NCBI RefSeq assembly: GCF_947489355.1
Contig: NZ_CANLDD010000005.1
Coordinates: forward strand, 62,001-126,000
Source of the DNA: an uncultured Microbulbifer sp.
GTDB taxonomy: Bacteria > Pseudomonadota > Gammaproteobacteria > Pseudomonadales > Cellvibrionaceae
Length of the DNA: 64,000 bases
Direction of reading: 5' to 3'
Shown here: positions 46,645-55,275 of the stretch, piece by piece
Layout of the letters: each line of letters opens with the position of its first letter
Numbering within the stretch: the stretch's first letter is position 1
Translations under genes and position numbers: made by a program
The notes under the pieces: generated by a model
What the model saw: only the letters and a program-made list of their open reading frames with translations
What the model was told of the DNA's origin: nothing
Databases searched by the model: none

Positions 46645-48072
46645 GTGCGCAATTTGGGCTGTTTATTGTTGGGAATGCTACTGGGCACATTGGCCCTGGC
46701 CTATGATCCGGTGGAAGAGGGAGAGACAGAGGTCTGGTATGAGGATGCGAAGTTGGGGATTTTTATTCACTGGGGTCTATATTCGGTGCCAGGCTATGCG
46801 CCCGTGGAACATTACCCGGATGTTTCTAGGAGCTTTCTGGAAGAAGTGTGGGAATTTATCAAAAATGGCGGGGAAGTGGAGTCGGCCTACGCCGAGTGGT
46901 ATTTGCACAACCTGAAAAAGGAAGGCGGGAAGACCGAGCACTATCATCGCGCGCAATTTGGTCAAGACTTTGACTACTACAACTTTGCCAAGACCTTTAA
47001 CCAGGCGGTTCAGCAGTGGCAGCCTCAATCCTGGGCGAGTCTATTCGAACAGGTTGGTGCCCGATATGTGGTGTTGGTCAGCAAGCATCACGACGGTTTC
47101 ACACTGTGGCCCAGTCAATACCCGAGTGCCAATATCCCTCGTGAAAATGCCCGTGCAAGTCGTGATATTGTGGGAGAACTCAGCGAGGCAGTTAGGAATG
47201 CGGGCTTGCACATGGGCTTGTACTTCTCCGGGGGCATCGACTGGTCTTACAATGCCAGCTACGACTTCACGCCACTGGGGTGGCACGCTTATCCCGAGGA
47301 TTTTATTCACAATACTGACAATCAACTGGAAGAGCTGGTCGAGCGCTACCAGCCCGATATTCTATGGAATGATATCAGCTATCCAGAGGGCAGCCGGGTT
47401 GTTGATATTATTCACCGCTACCGCCAACAGCGACCTCACGCAGTGATTAATAATCGCTGGAGAGACATTTCCAGAGCAGAAATTAAGCCAGATTTCGGTA
47501 CCCCGGAATATGCAACCTATGCAGACATTCAGCCGTTTAAGTGGGAAACCAGCCGGGGCCTGGGGTATTCCTATGGTTACAACCAACTGGATTCCGAACA
47601 AACCACGATCTCGCGCAAGGCGTTGATTCACTTTCTGGTTGATGTGGTGAGCAAGAATGGCAATCTATTGTTGAATATTGGTCCCAAGGCTGACGGCACT
47701 ATACCGGATATCCAGTTAGACCGGTTAAAAGGACTGGGTGAATGGATGGCCGTGAATAGCGAGGCAATCTATAAAACCCGCCCCTGGATACGGGCCGAGG
47801 GGAAGACGAAAGAGGGGGGCGATGTGCGTTATACAGCCACAGATGACGCACTCTATGCGACACTGTTGAGTGCGCCTTCTGCTGAGCTTGTCACACTACT
47901 CGATACGCCGGTTGGCAAAATAGGGACCGTCAGCCTGCTGGGATTTGAGGGTGAACTTGATTGGCAGCACCAGGATGGAAATATCACCTTTCATTGGCCG
48001 GAGACGGCGGCAAACGCGCACGCCTATGTGATTAAGATTAGCCGTTCAGCATCTTTTGTTCAGTCGCGTTGA
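46645..48072 (+). CDS. GH29 alpha-L-fucosidase (single domain)
   Basis: A 475-residue exported GH29 retaining alpha-L-fucosidase. It has an N-terminal signal peptide, then WYEDAKLGIFIHWGLYSVPG, YVVLVSKHHDGFTLWPS, and the nucleophile Asp243 in PDILWNDISYP. FLVDVVSKNGNLLLNIGPKA follows, as usual in GH29, then a short C-terminal beta domain. The start is GTG 46645 after AGGGGG. It is divergent from the fucose operon. The nucleophile is followed by ISYP rather than the usual Gly, which may change specificity. Position +1 acid/base residue cannot be named from sequence alone. Confidence 0.92.
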   Translation: MRNLGCLLLGMLLGTLALAYDPVEEGETEVWYEDAKLGIFIHWGLYSVPGYAPVEHYPDVSRSFLEEVWEFIKNGGEVESAYAEWYLHNLKKEGGKTEHYHRAQFGQDFDYYNFAKTFNQAVQQWQPQSWASLFEQVGARYVVLVSKHHDGFTLWPSQYPSANIPRENARASRDIVGELSEAVRNAGLHMGLYFSGGIDWSYNASYDFTPLGWHAYPEDFIHNTDNQLEELVERYQPDILWNDISYPEGSRVVDIIHRYRQQRPHAVINNRWRDISRAEIKPDFGTPEYATYADIQPFKWETSRGLGYSYGYNQLDSEQTTISRKALIHFLVDVVSKNGNLLLNIGPKADGTIPDIQLDRLKGLGEWMAVNSEAIYKTRPWIRAEGKTKEGGDVRYTATDDALYATLLSAPSAELVTLLDTPVGKIGTVSLLGFEGELDWQHQDGNITFHWPETAANAHAYVIKISRSASFVQSR

Positions 48073-48083
48073 TTGATCACAAA

Positions 48084-48118
48084 AAAGCCGCTGCCCGCAA
48101 CGACGGTACAGCGGCTTT
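48084..48118. terminator. bidirectional terminator between convergent GH29 genes
   Basis: AAAGCCGCTG pairs with CAGCGGCTTT around a 15-base loop, with A-run and T-run flanks. It lies between two convergent fucosidase genes. Confidence 0.75.
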
Positions 48119-48137
48119 AGTGCGAATGCCCTGAAGC

Positions 48138-50447
48138 TCAGGGTAAGAACCCAATCTCGGCGGCTCCGGCAAAACCTGTTCCCTGAGCGCCACCAGTGGA
48201 TGTAATTTTAATGTATCGGGTGCTGATGGCTGTTTCAAAGTAGTGGATGCGCTCCACAGGGTTGTTCAGGATATTGCCAAATTGGAAAGGCTCCAATTTT
48301 TTCCAGCTCTTACCGTCGTCGCTGATTTCAATATAGCCCGCTTCAATCATGCCTTCAGCAATGGCTTGGTCCTGCCGGGGCAAGTAGCTAAGGGCACTAA
48401 TTTCCTGCTGACTACCAAGATCCAGGGCCAGGTAGTGCTTCTCCTGCTTTTCCTGATCCAACTGGGCACTGAGCCAGAAGGTGTTGGCTTTGCCATCGAA
48501 TGCTTTCTCAGCTGAGTGTTTGCCGTTCCAAAACTGATACCATGGACCTTGCTGTGCGCTGCTTGCGGACAGTAATTTCCAGCTGTCTTTACGGATGCTA
48601 AACAACCGGGTCGAGATTTCCCCCGGCGCGTTGCCGAGAAAGGCTCTGGCCTTAACGGTGCCGCCATCAAACGCAAAGGGCGCTTTATAGAGTGGGGAGT
48701 CCAAGGTTGGAGCACTGCCGTCGAGGGTGTAATGAAAGCGGGTCTGGCGCAGCTGGGCCTTGCTGTCAAAGCGTTTTTCTGCGGGATTCCAGTCGAAGTT
48801 ATGTTCAGGTGCGCCCAACTGTATCTTGCCAAAGCGGGTCCTACTGATAACAACCGCGCTTGGCCGCGGGCGGTAATAGTGGCCTGAGATCGACATGACC
48901 GTTGCCTGCAAACGGCTTTGGGGGACTCTCAGTCGCAATTTATCCGTCGTTACGTCGGCAAATCGAAGGATCTTCTTATAGCCAACGGTGGTGCCCTTAG
49001 CGACCTCTTGCCATTGATTATCGATCCAGGCATCCAGGGCATGTTGTTCGATTCGCTGTCCTTTCCAGGCAATCGCTTCCTGCAACACAAAGCGGTTTAA
49101 GGTTACCGGCTGCTTTAGGTTGAGCTCAAAGTTGCGCTGATTGTCTGAGGTTTGCCAAAAGCTGCTTTCATTGTCATCGAGCACTTCAACGGGGCCGGAG
49201 GCATCTTCCAGCAGATTGGTATTATAGGTCTCACGAATACGCTTACCTACTTCATTGAGGACATCGGCATCTCGACGGGAGAACTTGCCCTCGGTATTGG
49301 GTGGGATATTCAGTAGGAAAACACCATTGCCCCCCACGCTGCGCTCGTAAATATCGAAGACATCATCGGCATTGCGGACGTCCTGATGGGTGTCGTCACG
49401 ATAAAACCAACCATCGCGGATGGAGGTGTCCACTTCGGCAATGATATAGTTGAGCTGATTGGCGACCAGCTCCTCACCATAGACTTCGTAGTTTGGATCA
49501 AAAAGACGATCGCGGGAGCCGAGGTCCTTATCGGGTCGGTCGAGATTAATTTTTCCTTTCTGTGTGGGAATAATACTCCACTCAGAATCGCGTATATCCC
49601 CGGCTTCATTACCAACCCAGCGCACATCAGGCCCGCCAAAAATAACCGCTTCGGGGGCCAGTTCCCGAATCATGCTGTACCATTCGTCGCGAATATACGC
49701 TTGGCCCCCTTTGCGTTTAGGGTGGGCGCCATCAAACCAGACCTCATGAATGGGTCCGTATTCGGTCAGGACTTCGAATAGCTGGCTCATAAAATATTCA
49801 TTGTAGTCGTCAGTATTAACGCGGAAAGTACGCGCGTCTGAAAAGGGGCGGCCCTTAACCGGTTTGGGAATGGTGCGCTCAGAATAAGTGCTGCGATTAC
49901 CGTAAAGCCCCTGATCTGATTCCATTTGATAAAGATCGGCGGGGGACAAATAAACGCCTATTTTTAACCCTTCAGCCCGGCAGGCGTTGACCATTTCACG
50001 GAGTATATCTCCCTTGCCGCCCTGGAAGGGGGAGGACATTACACCGTGTTTGGTGTAGCGGCTTTGCCACAATACAAAGCCATCGTGGTGTTTCACCGTA
50101 ATCACCGCCGTCTTCATGCCGGCTTGCCGCATGGTTTTACACCATTGGTCGGTATCCAATGCGGTTGGATTGAAAACCGCGGGATCTTCCCTGCCATTTC
50201 CCCATTCGACACCGGTAAAGGTGTTGGGGCCAAAGTGGATAAAACCGCTAAATTCACGTTTTTGATAAGCCAGCTGTCGATCACTGGGGATGACATTGGC
50301 AGCCTTTTCAATAATCGTGTCAGGGCTGTCACTGGGGCTTAGGGGCTGGACATGGGCAGGACTGATGGCCGCCGATACGGTGATCGATAGCCATACCGGC
50401 GTACACAGTGTGCATAAAAGGAGTGCTTTACGGCTTGCCTTAATCAC
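48138..50447 (-). CDS. GH29 alpha-L-fucosidase with C-terminal F5/8-type carbohydrate-binding domains
   Basis: A 769-residue exported protein. After a signal peptide, the GH29 barrel (about 55-400) has SGFIHFGPNTFTGVEWG, VITVKHHDGFVLWQS, and the nucleophile Asp239 in HEVWFDGAHP, with SVGGNGVFLLNIPPN. A beta-sandwich follows, then a chitobiase-like TLDGSAPTLDSPLY segment, and a C-terminal discoidin-type (CBM32-like) module starting near KHSAEKAFDGKANTFW. The VWFDGA motif suggests the narrower alpha-1,3/4-type GH29-B subgroup, which is an inference. The stop lies just after the next gene's terminator. Confidence 0.9.
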   Translation of the reverse strand: MIKASRKALLLCTLCTPVWLSITVSAAISPAHVQPLSPSDSPDTIIEKAANVIPSDRQLAYQKREFSGFIHFGPNTFTGVEWGNGREDPAVFNPTALDTDQWCKTMRQAGMKTAVITVKHHDGFVLWQSRYTKHGVMSSPFQGGKGDILREMVNACRAEGLKIGVYLSPADLYQMESDQGLYGNRSTYSERTIPKPVKGRPFSDARTFRVNTDDYNEYFMSQLFEVLTEYGPIHEVWFDGAHPKRKGGQAYIRDEWYSMIRELAPEAVIFGGPDVRWVGNEAGDIRDSEWSIIPTQKGKINLDRPDKDLGSRDRLFDPNYEVYGEELVANQLNYIIAEVDTSIRDGWFYRDDTHQDVRNADDVFDIYERSVGGNGVFLLNIPPNTEGKFSRRDADVLNEVGKRIRETYNTNLLEDASGPVEVLDDNESSFWQTSDNQRNFELNLKQPVTLNRFVLQEAIAWKGQRIEQHALDAWIDNQWQEVAKGTTVGYKKILRFADVTTDKLRLRVPQSRLQATVMSISGHYYRPRPSAVVISRTRFGKIQLGAPEHNFDWNPAEKRFDSKAQLRQTRFHYTLDGSAPTLDSPLYKAPFAFDGGTVKARAFLGNAPGEISTRLFSIRKDSWKLLSASSAQQGPWYQFWNGKHSAEKAFDGKANTFWLSAQLDQEKQEKHYLALDLGSQQEISALSYLPRQDQAIAEGMIEAGYIEISDDGKSWKKLEPFQFGNILNNPVERIHYFETAISTRYIKITSTGGAQGTGFAGAAEIGFLP

Positions 50448-50464
50448 AATAATACCTGTCGTTA

Positions 50465-52033
50465 TTAGTGTTTGGGTTGGGTGATTCGCAGGGTGTAGGC
50501 GTACTGCTGTTCACTGCTGTAGTGATTGGGGGAGAATGAGGGCATAGTCACAATCAAGTTCCCGCCCCTGTTCTCCCAGCTCAAATCCTGATTCGAACCC
50601 AGCAGTGTTATCTTGCTGTCAGGGCTAGCCTGGACGCCTTTTAGGGTTAATTCAGATTCTGGCCACTGGGGTAAAATGGCGTACAAGTTATTCTCATCCG
50701 CGTTCACTTTCTGAGTGAAGAAAACCTGCTTGACAGCGTAGCCGGGTTCGGGATCAGTGGTTAACTTAAAGATGTTGTGATTGCCCACATAGTGTGTTTC
50801 AGGTTTGTAGTCACGGCGTCCTTCGGACCACTGTGTGGGGCGCTTCCATTTTTGCGTGCCATAAATGGCTTCGCCATTGGTTTTCAACCAGGCGCCCATA
50901 CTCAACAAGCGATCCTGCATGATAACGGGGATATTTCCCCGGCTATCAGGTCCTATATCGAGAAGCAAATTACCGCCGTTGCTAACGATATCTATCAGGG
51001 TTAACACAAGCGCATGCGCGGAACTGTAATCAGCGGCATGCTCATTCTGGTTGTAGCCAAAAGAGAAGCCCAGGCCGCGACACTCTTCCCACACCCCGTC
51101 GAGAGATTGTGCTTCATACTCGGTGGTCAGATAACCGGTGAAGCCTGGTGATTGGCGCGTATCGTTTCCCCATCGATCATTAATGACCACCGTGTCTTTC
51201 ACTTTGGAATCGTTAAATAACCAGGCGATTAATTCCGGGGTTTTCCAGTCTTCAGACTGCATATCCCATTCGCCATCTCCCCAGAGTAAGTCGGGCTCAT
51301 AGCTTTCGACCAAATCCTTAAACTGGGGTGTGAAATGCTGATCGACATAGGCGTTATTATTTCCCCGAGTGCCTTTCCACTGTGGATGATACCATTCGTA
51401 GAGGGAGTAATAGAGGCCCATCTTCAGCCCGCTATTCTTTACCGCATGACTGAGTTCGCCGACAATGTCTCGTTTGGCCGCTGTATCGTAGCTGTTCCAG
51501 GGGAATCCGCGTCCATTGGCTTCCTCACTGGGCCAGAGCGCGAAGCCGTCGTGATGCTTCGAGGTCAATACCACATATTTGGCACCGGCGTCTTTGAACA
51601 GATCTGCCCACTGCTCTGGATTAAATAAATCCGCACGGAAATCATCAGCAAACTGATAGTAGCTGAAGTCTTCCCCGTAGGTTTTTTTGTGATAGCGACT
51701 GATTTCGTCGCCGTTAAAATCACCGTTGCCAAACAAACTTCTGCTTTGCAGCCAGTATTGATACCATTCGGCATAGGTGCCTTTGGGAGAGTAGGCCGGG
51801 ACTGAGTAAGGGCCCCAGTGTATGAAAATGCCAAATTTGGCATCACCAAACCAACCGGGTATTTCCCTGGTATTGAGCGACGACCAATGAGGTTGATAGC
51901 GGTCGTCTTTGCTGGCTGCTGTGGGTTTTGTCTGGGGAGCATTGGTGATCGATTTTTGTCCCGGCAAGCTGCAGCTGACTAAAACAGCGGCGGTTGCCAA
52001 AAATACCATGGAGTGTATTATTTTTATTTTCAC
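50465..52033 (-). CDS. GH29 alpha-L-fucosidase lipoprotein
   Basis: A 522-residue GH29 enzyme anchored as a lipoprotein. GTG 52033 after GGGAGAG gives a signal sequence with lipobox ending at Cys21 (AAVLVSCS). The barrel has FGDAKFGIFIHWGPYSVPAY, YVVLTSKHHDGFALWPS and the nucleophile Asp253 in PDLLWGDGEWD, as in broad-specificity GH29-A enzymes, with SNGGNLLLDIGPDSRG. A C-terminal beta domain ends at TLRITQPKH. It lies 17 bp downstream of the second GH29 in transcription order, so they are likely co-transcribed. Confidence 0.93.
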   Translation of the reverse strand: MKIKIIHSMVFLATAAVLVSCSLPGQKSITNAPQTKPTAASKDDRYQPHWSSLNTREIPGWFGDAKFGIFIHWGPYSVPAYSPKGTYAEWYQYWLQSRSLFGNGDFNGDEISRYHKKTYGEDFSYYQFADDFRADLFNPEQWADLFKDAGAKYVVLTSKHHDGFALWPSEEANGRGFPWNSYDTAAKRDIVGELSHAVKNSGLKMGLYYSLYEWYHPQWKGTRGNNNAYVDQHFTPQFKDLVESYEPDLLWGDGEWDMQSEDWKTPELIAWLFNDSKVKDTVVINDRWGNDTRQSPGFTGYLTTEYEAQSLDGVWEECRGLGFSFGYNQNEHAADYSSAHALVLTLIDIVSNGGNLLLDIGPDSRGNIPVIMQDRLLSMGAWLKTNGEAIYGTQKWKRPTQWSEGRRDYKPETHYVGNHNIFKLTTDPEPGYAVKQVFFTQKVNADENNLYAILPQWPESELTLKGVQASPDSKITLLGSNQDLSWENRGGNLIVTMPSFSPNHYSSEQQYAYTLRITQPKH

Positions 52034-52590
52034 GCTTCGGTCTCTCCCTAAGTTTGCTGCATATTGAATAGCACAAAGCCAATTCAGCTTCTGGTAAAAT
52101 CTATACGATTTTTTTACATTCTCCTCTCCCTTCACTGTTTTTCAAATTCAGGGCAGGGATTCCCTTTCGGATATAAAACTGATTGCGCAGATTGCAGGTT
52201 CCTGATTTAGTACACGGCTAATCCCGACTCGCCTTAGCGAACAAGCAGTGTCCCCACTCTAACCAATGACAGTGCCGAAAACACCGGCATTGCTTTACAA
52301 TCACAATCTGTACAGACACCCCCTGGGTCTGACGGTTGTCTGTGGACTCATGTGCATAGCCGGGCAAGTACGATTGGTATATGCCGCAGGTGCAGGCACG
52401 GCAACCCTACCCAGCCACTACTGCCCGCGCTTGAACTGATGGAAAAATTCGCGCCAGTCTTGGTCAAATAGGACCTGTTGGGAGCGGGTTTGGCTTTAAC
52501 ATACTTGCCCGGCTGCGCAGGATGTCTTTTTTCGATTTCAACATACCCGGCACCTCCCAGTCTTCAAGAGCGTGTTGTATTGGCCAAGAC
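52034..52590. other. gap of about 560 bp with no supported gene
   Basis: This region lies upstream of the third GH29 gene and downstream of the beta-helix gene. It contains short frames on both strands without ribosome-binding sites and no transposase or RNA similarity I can see. It should hold the promoter for the GH29 pair. Confidence 0.5.
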
Positions 52591-55065
52591 TTATTCGGAT
52601 TCAAGGTGAACCAAGGTGTTTTTCTGGTTTCGGACAACAGTCAGTGAAGCAATGGTTGAGCGTTCTACGCTGAGAAGATCCTTCACTGTGTAAACGGGGA
52701 TTCGCGAGCCGTTGGCGACAACGGAGATTATCACATCGCCATCGAGAAGCCCGGCCTGATGCGCGGAAGATACGACTGGTGCGGAAAGAATCAAGACGCC
52801 AGACGCCTCTTTGAGACCCGCCGCGGATCGCTCCCCAAGGGTTTCAATATTTTTAATTTCCAGCCCCAACCATGTATTGGATTGACTGAGCCGATTGTTA
52901 CGGAAAATTTCAGGTTTTGGGAACTCAGGTTGCTGGGCGATCGCTTTTAACTTTACGTTTTTGACTCCGAATTGGGTCATGGGAAAGTTTTTGAAGCCAA
53001 TCGCCGCGACACTGTCCAGATTGACGACACTATAATTCCCTGTTTGGTAATTCGCAAAGCCAAGTTCTCCGAAGAGGCTGTTGCTGTCCACCCCCTTTGC
53101 TTGGTCTGTTTGTAAGTCGTGCCGGGAAAGATAGAGGTTCTTATCCACCTCTGCTCCCCAGTCGCTGATGCGAATATCGGCATGGGCCGACATAACCAGG
53201 TTCTTTCTGAAAATATCACCGCTGTTTTTAAACCAGACGTGTGGATGAAAGCCGTTGTTGAGTAAGATATTATTCTCAACGGTTCGATGAAAGCCTTCGC
53301 GCAGCTTGAGTCCACCTTCAAGACAAAGGTTGTTGTAGATGTGATAGTTGCTGGAGCCGTCGTCAAGATCGATATCCCAACCGTGAGAAGTCTGGAAGCG
53401 GTTATTCCGAATCACAGTGGTTTTAATTGCATCCAGTGAGGGCAGGGAAGGGTCCTTTGCAACAGTACGATTCATAATCCAACGATTGGGATGCCAGAAT
53501 CGATCTCTTCCCCAGCTGTTAAATGCGCCGTGATCTTCGGTTTCCAACACTGTATTGAAGACGTCATTAAATTCCAGAACATGCCCCCCCCAGGTGCCCT
53601 CTGAGATATTTATACCGGATCTTGGTACGTTGTAGATACTATTGTGACGCAGGGTTATCTCTGCTGCCATGGAGAGTTGAATGCCGGCACTTTGCTTTTC
53701 CAGGCGGCCAATGTCATGAATCAAGTTGTCCTCGACCAGAGAGTGCGAAGGGTATTCAGGGCTCTTAGGCCCCGGTTCTCTGTCCATGTCTGATAATTGA
53801 ACGGATTGGTGGTATTGAAACGCTGGGGAACGCACGCTGGACGCTTTGCCGACAAAAGAAATGGCACTGGCGCCGAGCTGAGAGAAGTGATTTGTCGTGA
53901 TGCGAATGTTGCGAGCATAACCTGAAACCACAACCCCATTGCCGCCGAGATCAATCAGGCGATTATTGTCGAGCTGAACATCCTCGGCATTTTCAATAAA
54001 GATGGCGCCTCCGCGATACAGGGTCCAGTCACTGCGCAACAGAGGCTCGGCGGTTTGCATAAAGCTTTCACCCGCATGGACAAGTGTCAGGTTTTCGATA
54101 CTAATATGTTTCACCGGCTTGCTGCTATTGCCGCGCACAATGATCAGCTCTTTGAGGCCAGCCACTTCCACCTTGGCCTGATTGAGGGCGACTCCCTCGG
54201 GAGGCTTAATATACAGTCGGGCCCTGTTCTCTTCGTAGTACCACTCTCCAGCTTGATCCAGCTCCTCGCGGATATTGTCCACGAATTGATAGTTTTTATG
54301 CATGCCATTGGCAGGGCGGTTGTTTTGCCAGCCACCAGACAATTTTAAGGAGCCATCGTCATTCTTCCCGGTGATTTGATAGTGAAACCCGCCCCAGCGT
54401 GCCCCGTGTAGCGCGTGGAGGTAGCCGCCCTCGGGGTTGCTCCAGGTTTTTGCCCTGCGTTTGATATCAGCAGCGGTGGTGTGGCCGTTAAACACGGCTA
54501 CCTCGGGATTGTAATTGGGGTAGCGGGCTCTGATTTGCTTGTTGCCCTCGATAAAGAGCTGATCGAAGCTGGGGCCTTCAACCGTGGTCCACCAAGTGCC
54601 GTCGGCCATCTGCTGCCAGAGATTCTTAAGGCGGCGACCGCCGCTTAGCTGGCTCCTCCCCTTGGCAGAACCCCGAATAACCAGTGGTGTCTGTGGTGAG
54701 CCGGAGTCTAATGCGCCAATAACCAGTGATTCCTCTAAGTAGTGGGTGCCTGGCAACAGTTCAATGGTCAGTGGAGTCCCTGGTGCATCGCGGTGAATGG
54801 CCCGGGCCCGGGCCAGGGCGCTGGCCAGGCTGTTGAGTGGTGCCTGTTCGGTCCCCGAGTTTCCCGGCTGGCCGTTGGTCGCCACATAGAGTATGTCAGG
54901 CAGCGCTTCATAGTCGTAAATATTCAGCTTCTGTCGCGCACTCAGTGTCTGGTGCTGCGGGGCTATCGCCTTGCAAGCACTGGTGCAATGGAGGGGGTTG
55001 GTGGCACAGCCTGCCACAACCGTTGCCAGGATCAGCCCGGATGACAGGGATAGAAACTGCTGCAT
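52591..55065 (-). CDS. beta-helix lipoprotein with C-terminal PDZ domain, candidate GH141-type alpha-L-fucosidase
   Basis: An 824-residue lipoprotein (lipobox VVAGCAT). The N-terminal part has ILYVATNGQPGNSGTEQAPL, IELLPGTHYLEESLVI and SFDQLFIEGNKQIRARYPNY, a pattern shared by right-handed beta-helix glycosidases such as GH141 and GH120. Beta-helix repeats follow from about 320 to 640 (VQLDNNRLIDLGGNGVVVSG, TVIRNNRFQTSHGWDIDLDD). The last 110 residues look like a PDZ domain (AHQAGLLDGDVIISVVANGS). GH141 includes an alpha-L-fucosidase, and the neighbours are fucosidases, so that is the best guess; the family is not proved. A PDZ on a glycosidase is unusual. Confidence 0.6.
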   Translation of the reverse strand: MQQFLSLSSGLILATVVAGCATNPLHCTSACKAIAPQHQTLSARQKLNIYDYEALPDILYVATNGQPGNSGTEQAPLNSLASALARARAIHRDAPGTPLTIELLPGTHYLEESLVIGALDSGSPQTPLVIRGSAKGRSQLSGGRRLKNLWQQMADGTWWTTVEGPSFDQLFIEGNKQIRARYPNYNPEVAVFNGHTTAADIKRRAKTWSNPEGGYLHALHGARWGGFHYQITGKNDDGSLKLSGGWQNNRPANGMHKNYQFVDNIREELDQAGEWYYEENRARLYIKPPEGVALNQAKVEVAGLKELIIVRGNSSKPVKHISIENLTLVHAGESFMQTAEPLLRSDWTLYRGGAIFIENAEDVQLDNNRLIDLGGNGVVVSGYARNIRITTNHFSQLGASAISFVGKASSVRSPAFQYHQSVQLSDMDREPGPKSPEYPSHSLVEDNLIHDIGRLEKQSAGIQLSMAAEITLRHNSIYNVPRSGINISEGTWGGHVLEFNDVFNTVLETEDHGAFNSWGRDRFWHPNRWIMNRTVAKDPSLPSLDAIKTTVIRNNRFQTSHGWDIDLDDGSSNYHIYNNLCLEGGLKLREGFHRTVENNILLNNGFHPHVWFKNSGDIFRKNLVMSAHADIRISDWGAEVDKNLYLSRHDLQTDQAKGVDSNSLFGELGFANYQTGNYSVVNLDSVAAIGFKNFPMTQFGVKNVKLKAIAQQPEFPKPEIFRNNRLSQSNTWLGLEIKNIETLGERSAAGLKEASGVLILSAPVVSSAHQAGLLDGDVIISVVANGSRIPVYTVKDLLSVERSTIASLTVVRNQKNTLVHLESE

Positions 55066-55090
55066 AGCGTGCTCCAGCTATTTGTATAGG

Positions 55091-55103
55091 GGCTTGGCAA
55101 GCC
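55091..55103. promoter_or_regulatory. palindrome in the divergent beta-helix/GH20 promoter region
   Basis: GGCTTG-G-CAAGCC is a perfect 6-1-6 inverted repeat. A TATAAT follows at 55110-55115 on the plus strand, about 160 bp ahead of the GH20 start, and the palindrome lies 26 bp from the start of the beta-helix gene. It may be an operator for one or both genes. Confidence 0.4.
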
Positions 55104-55275
55104 TTTGCTATAATGCAAATTCCATATACAAAAAATCTTTTAATTTATAAAAAAAGAGATTATCATGCCCTGTACCTTACAGCAATTATTGCCGTACAGA
55201 TTTTTGCAGTAATTTGAAGCTTTGCTGCCAGATGCCGCAAAGGCTTCGCTCCTATACAAGGCAGCAGGGGTATTA

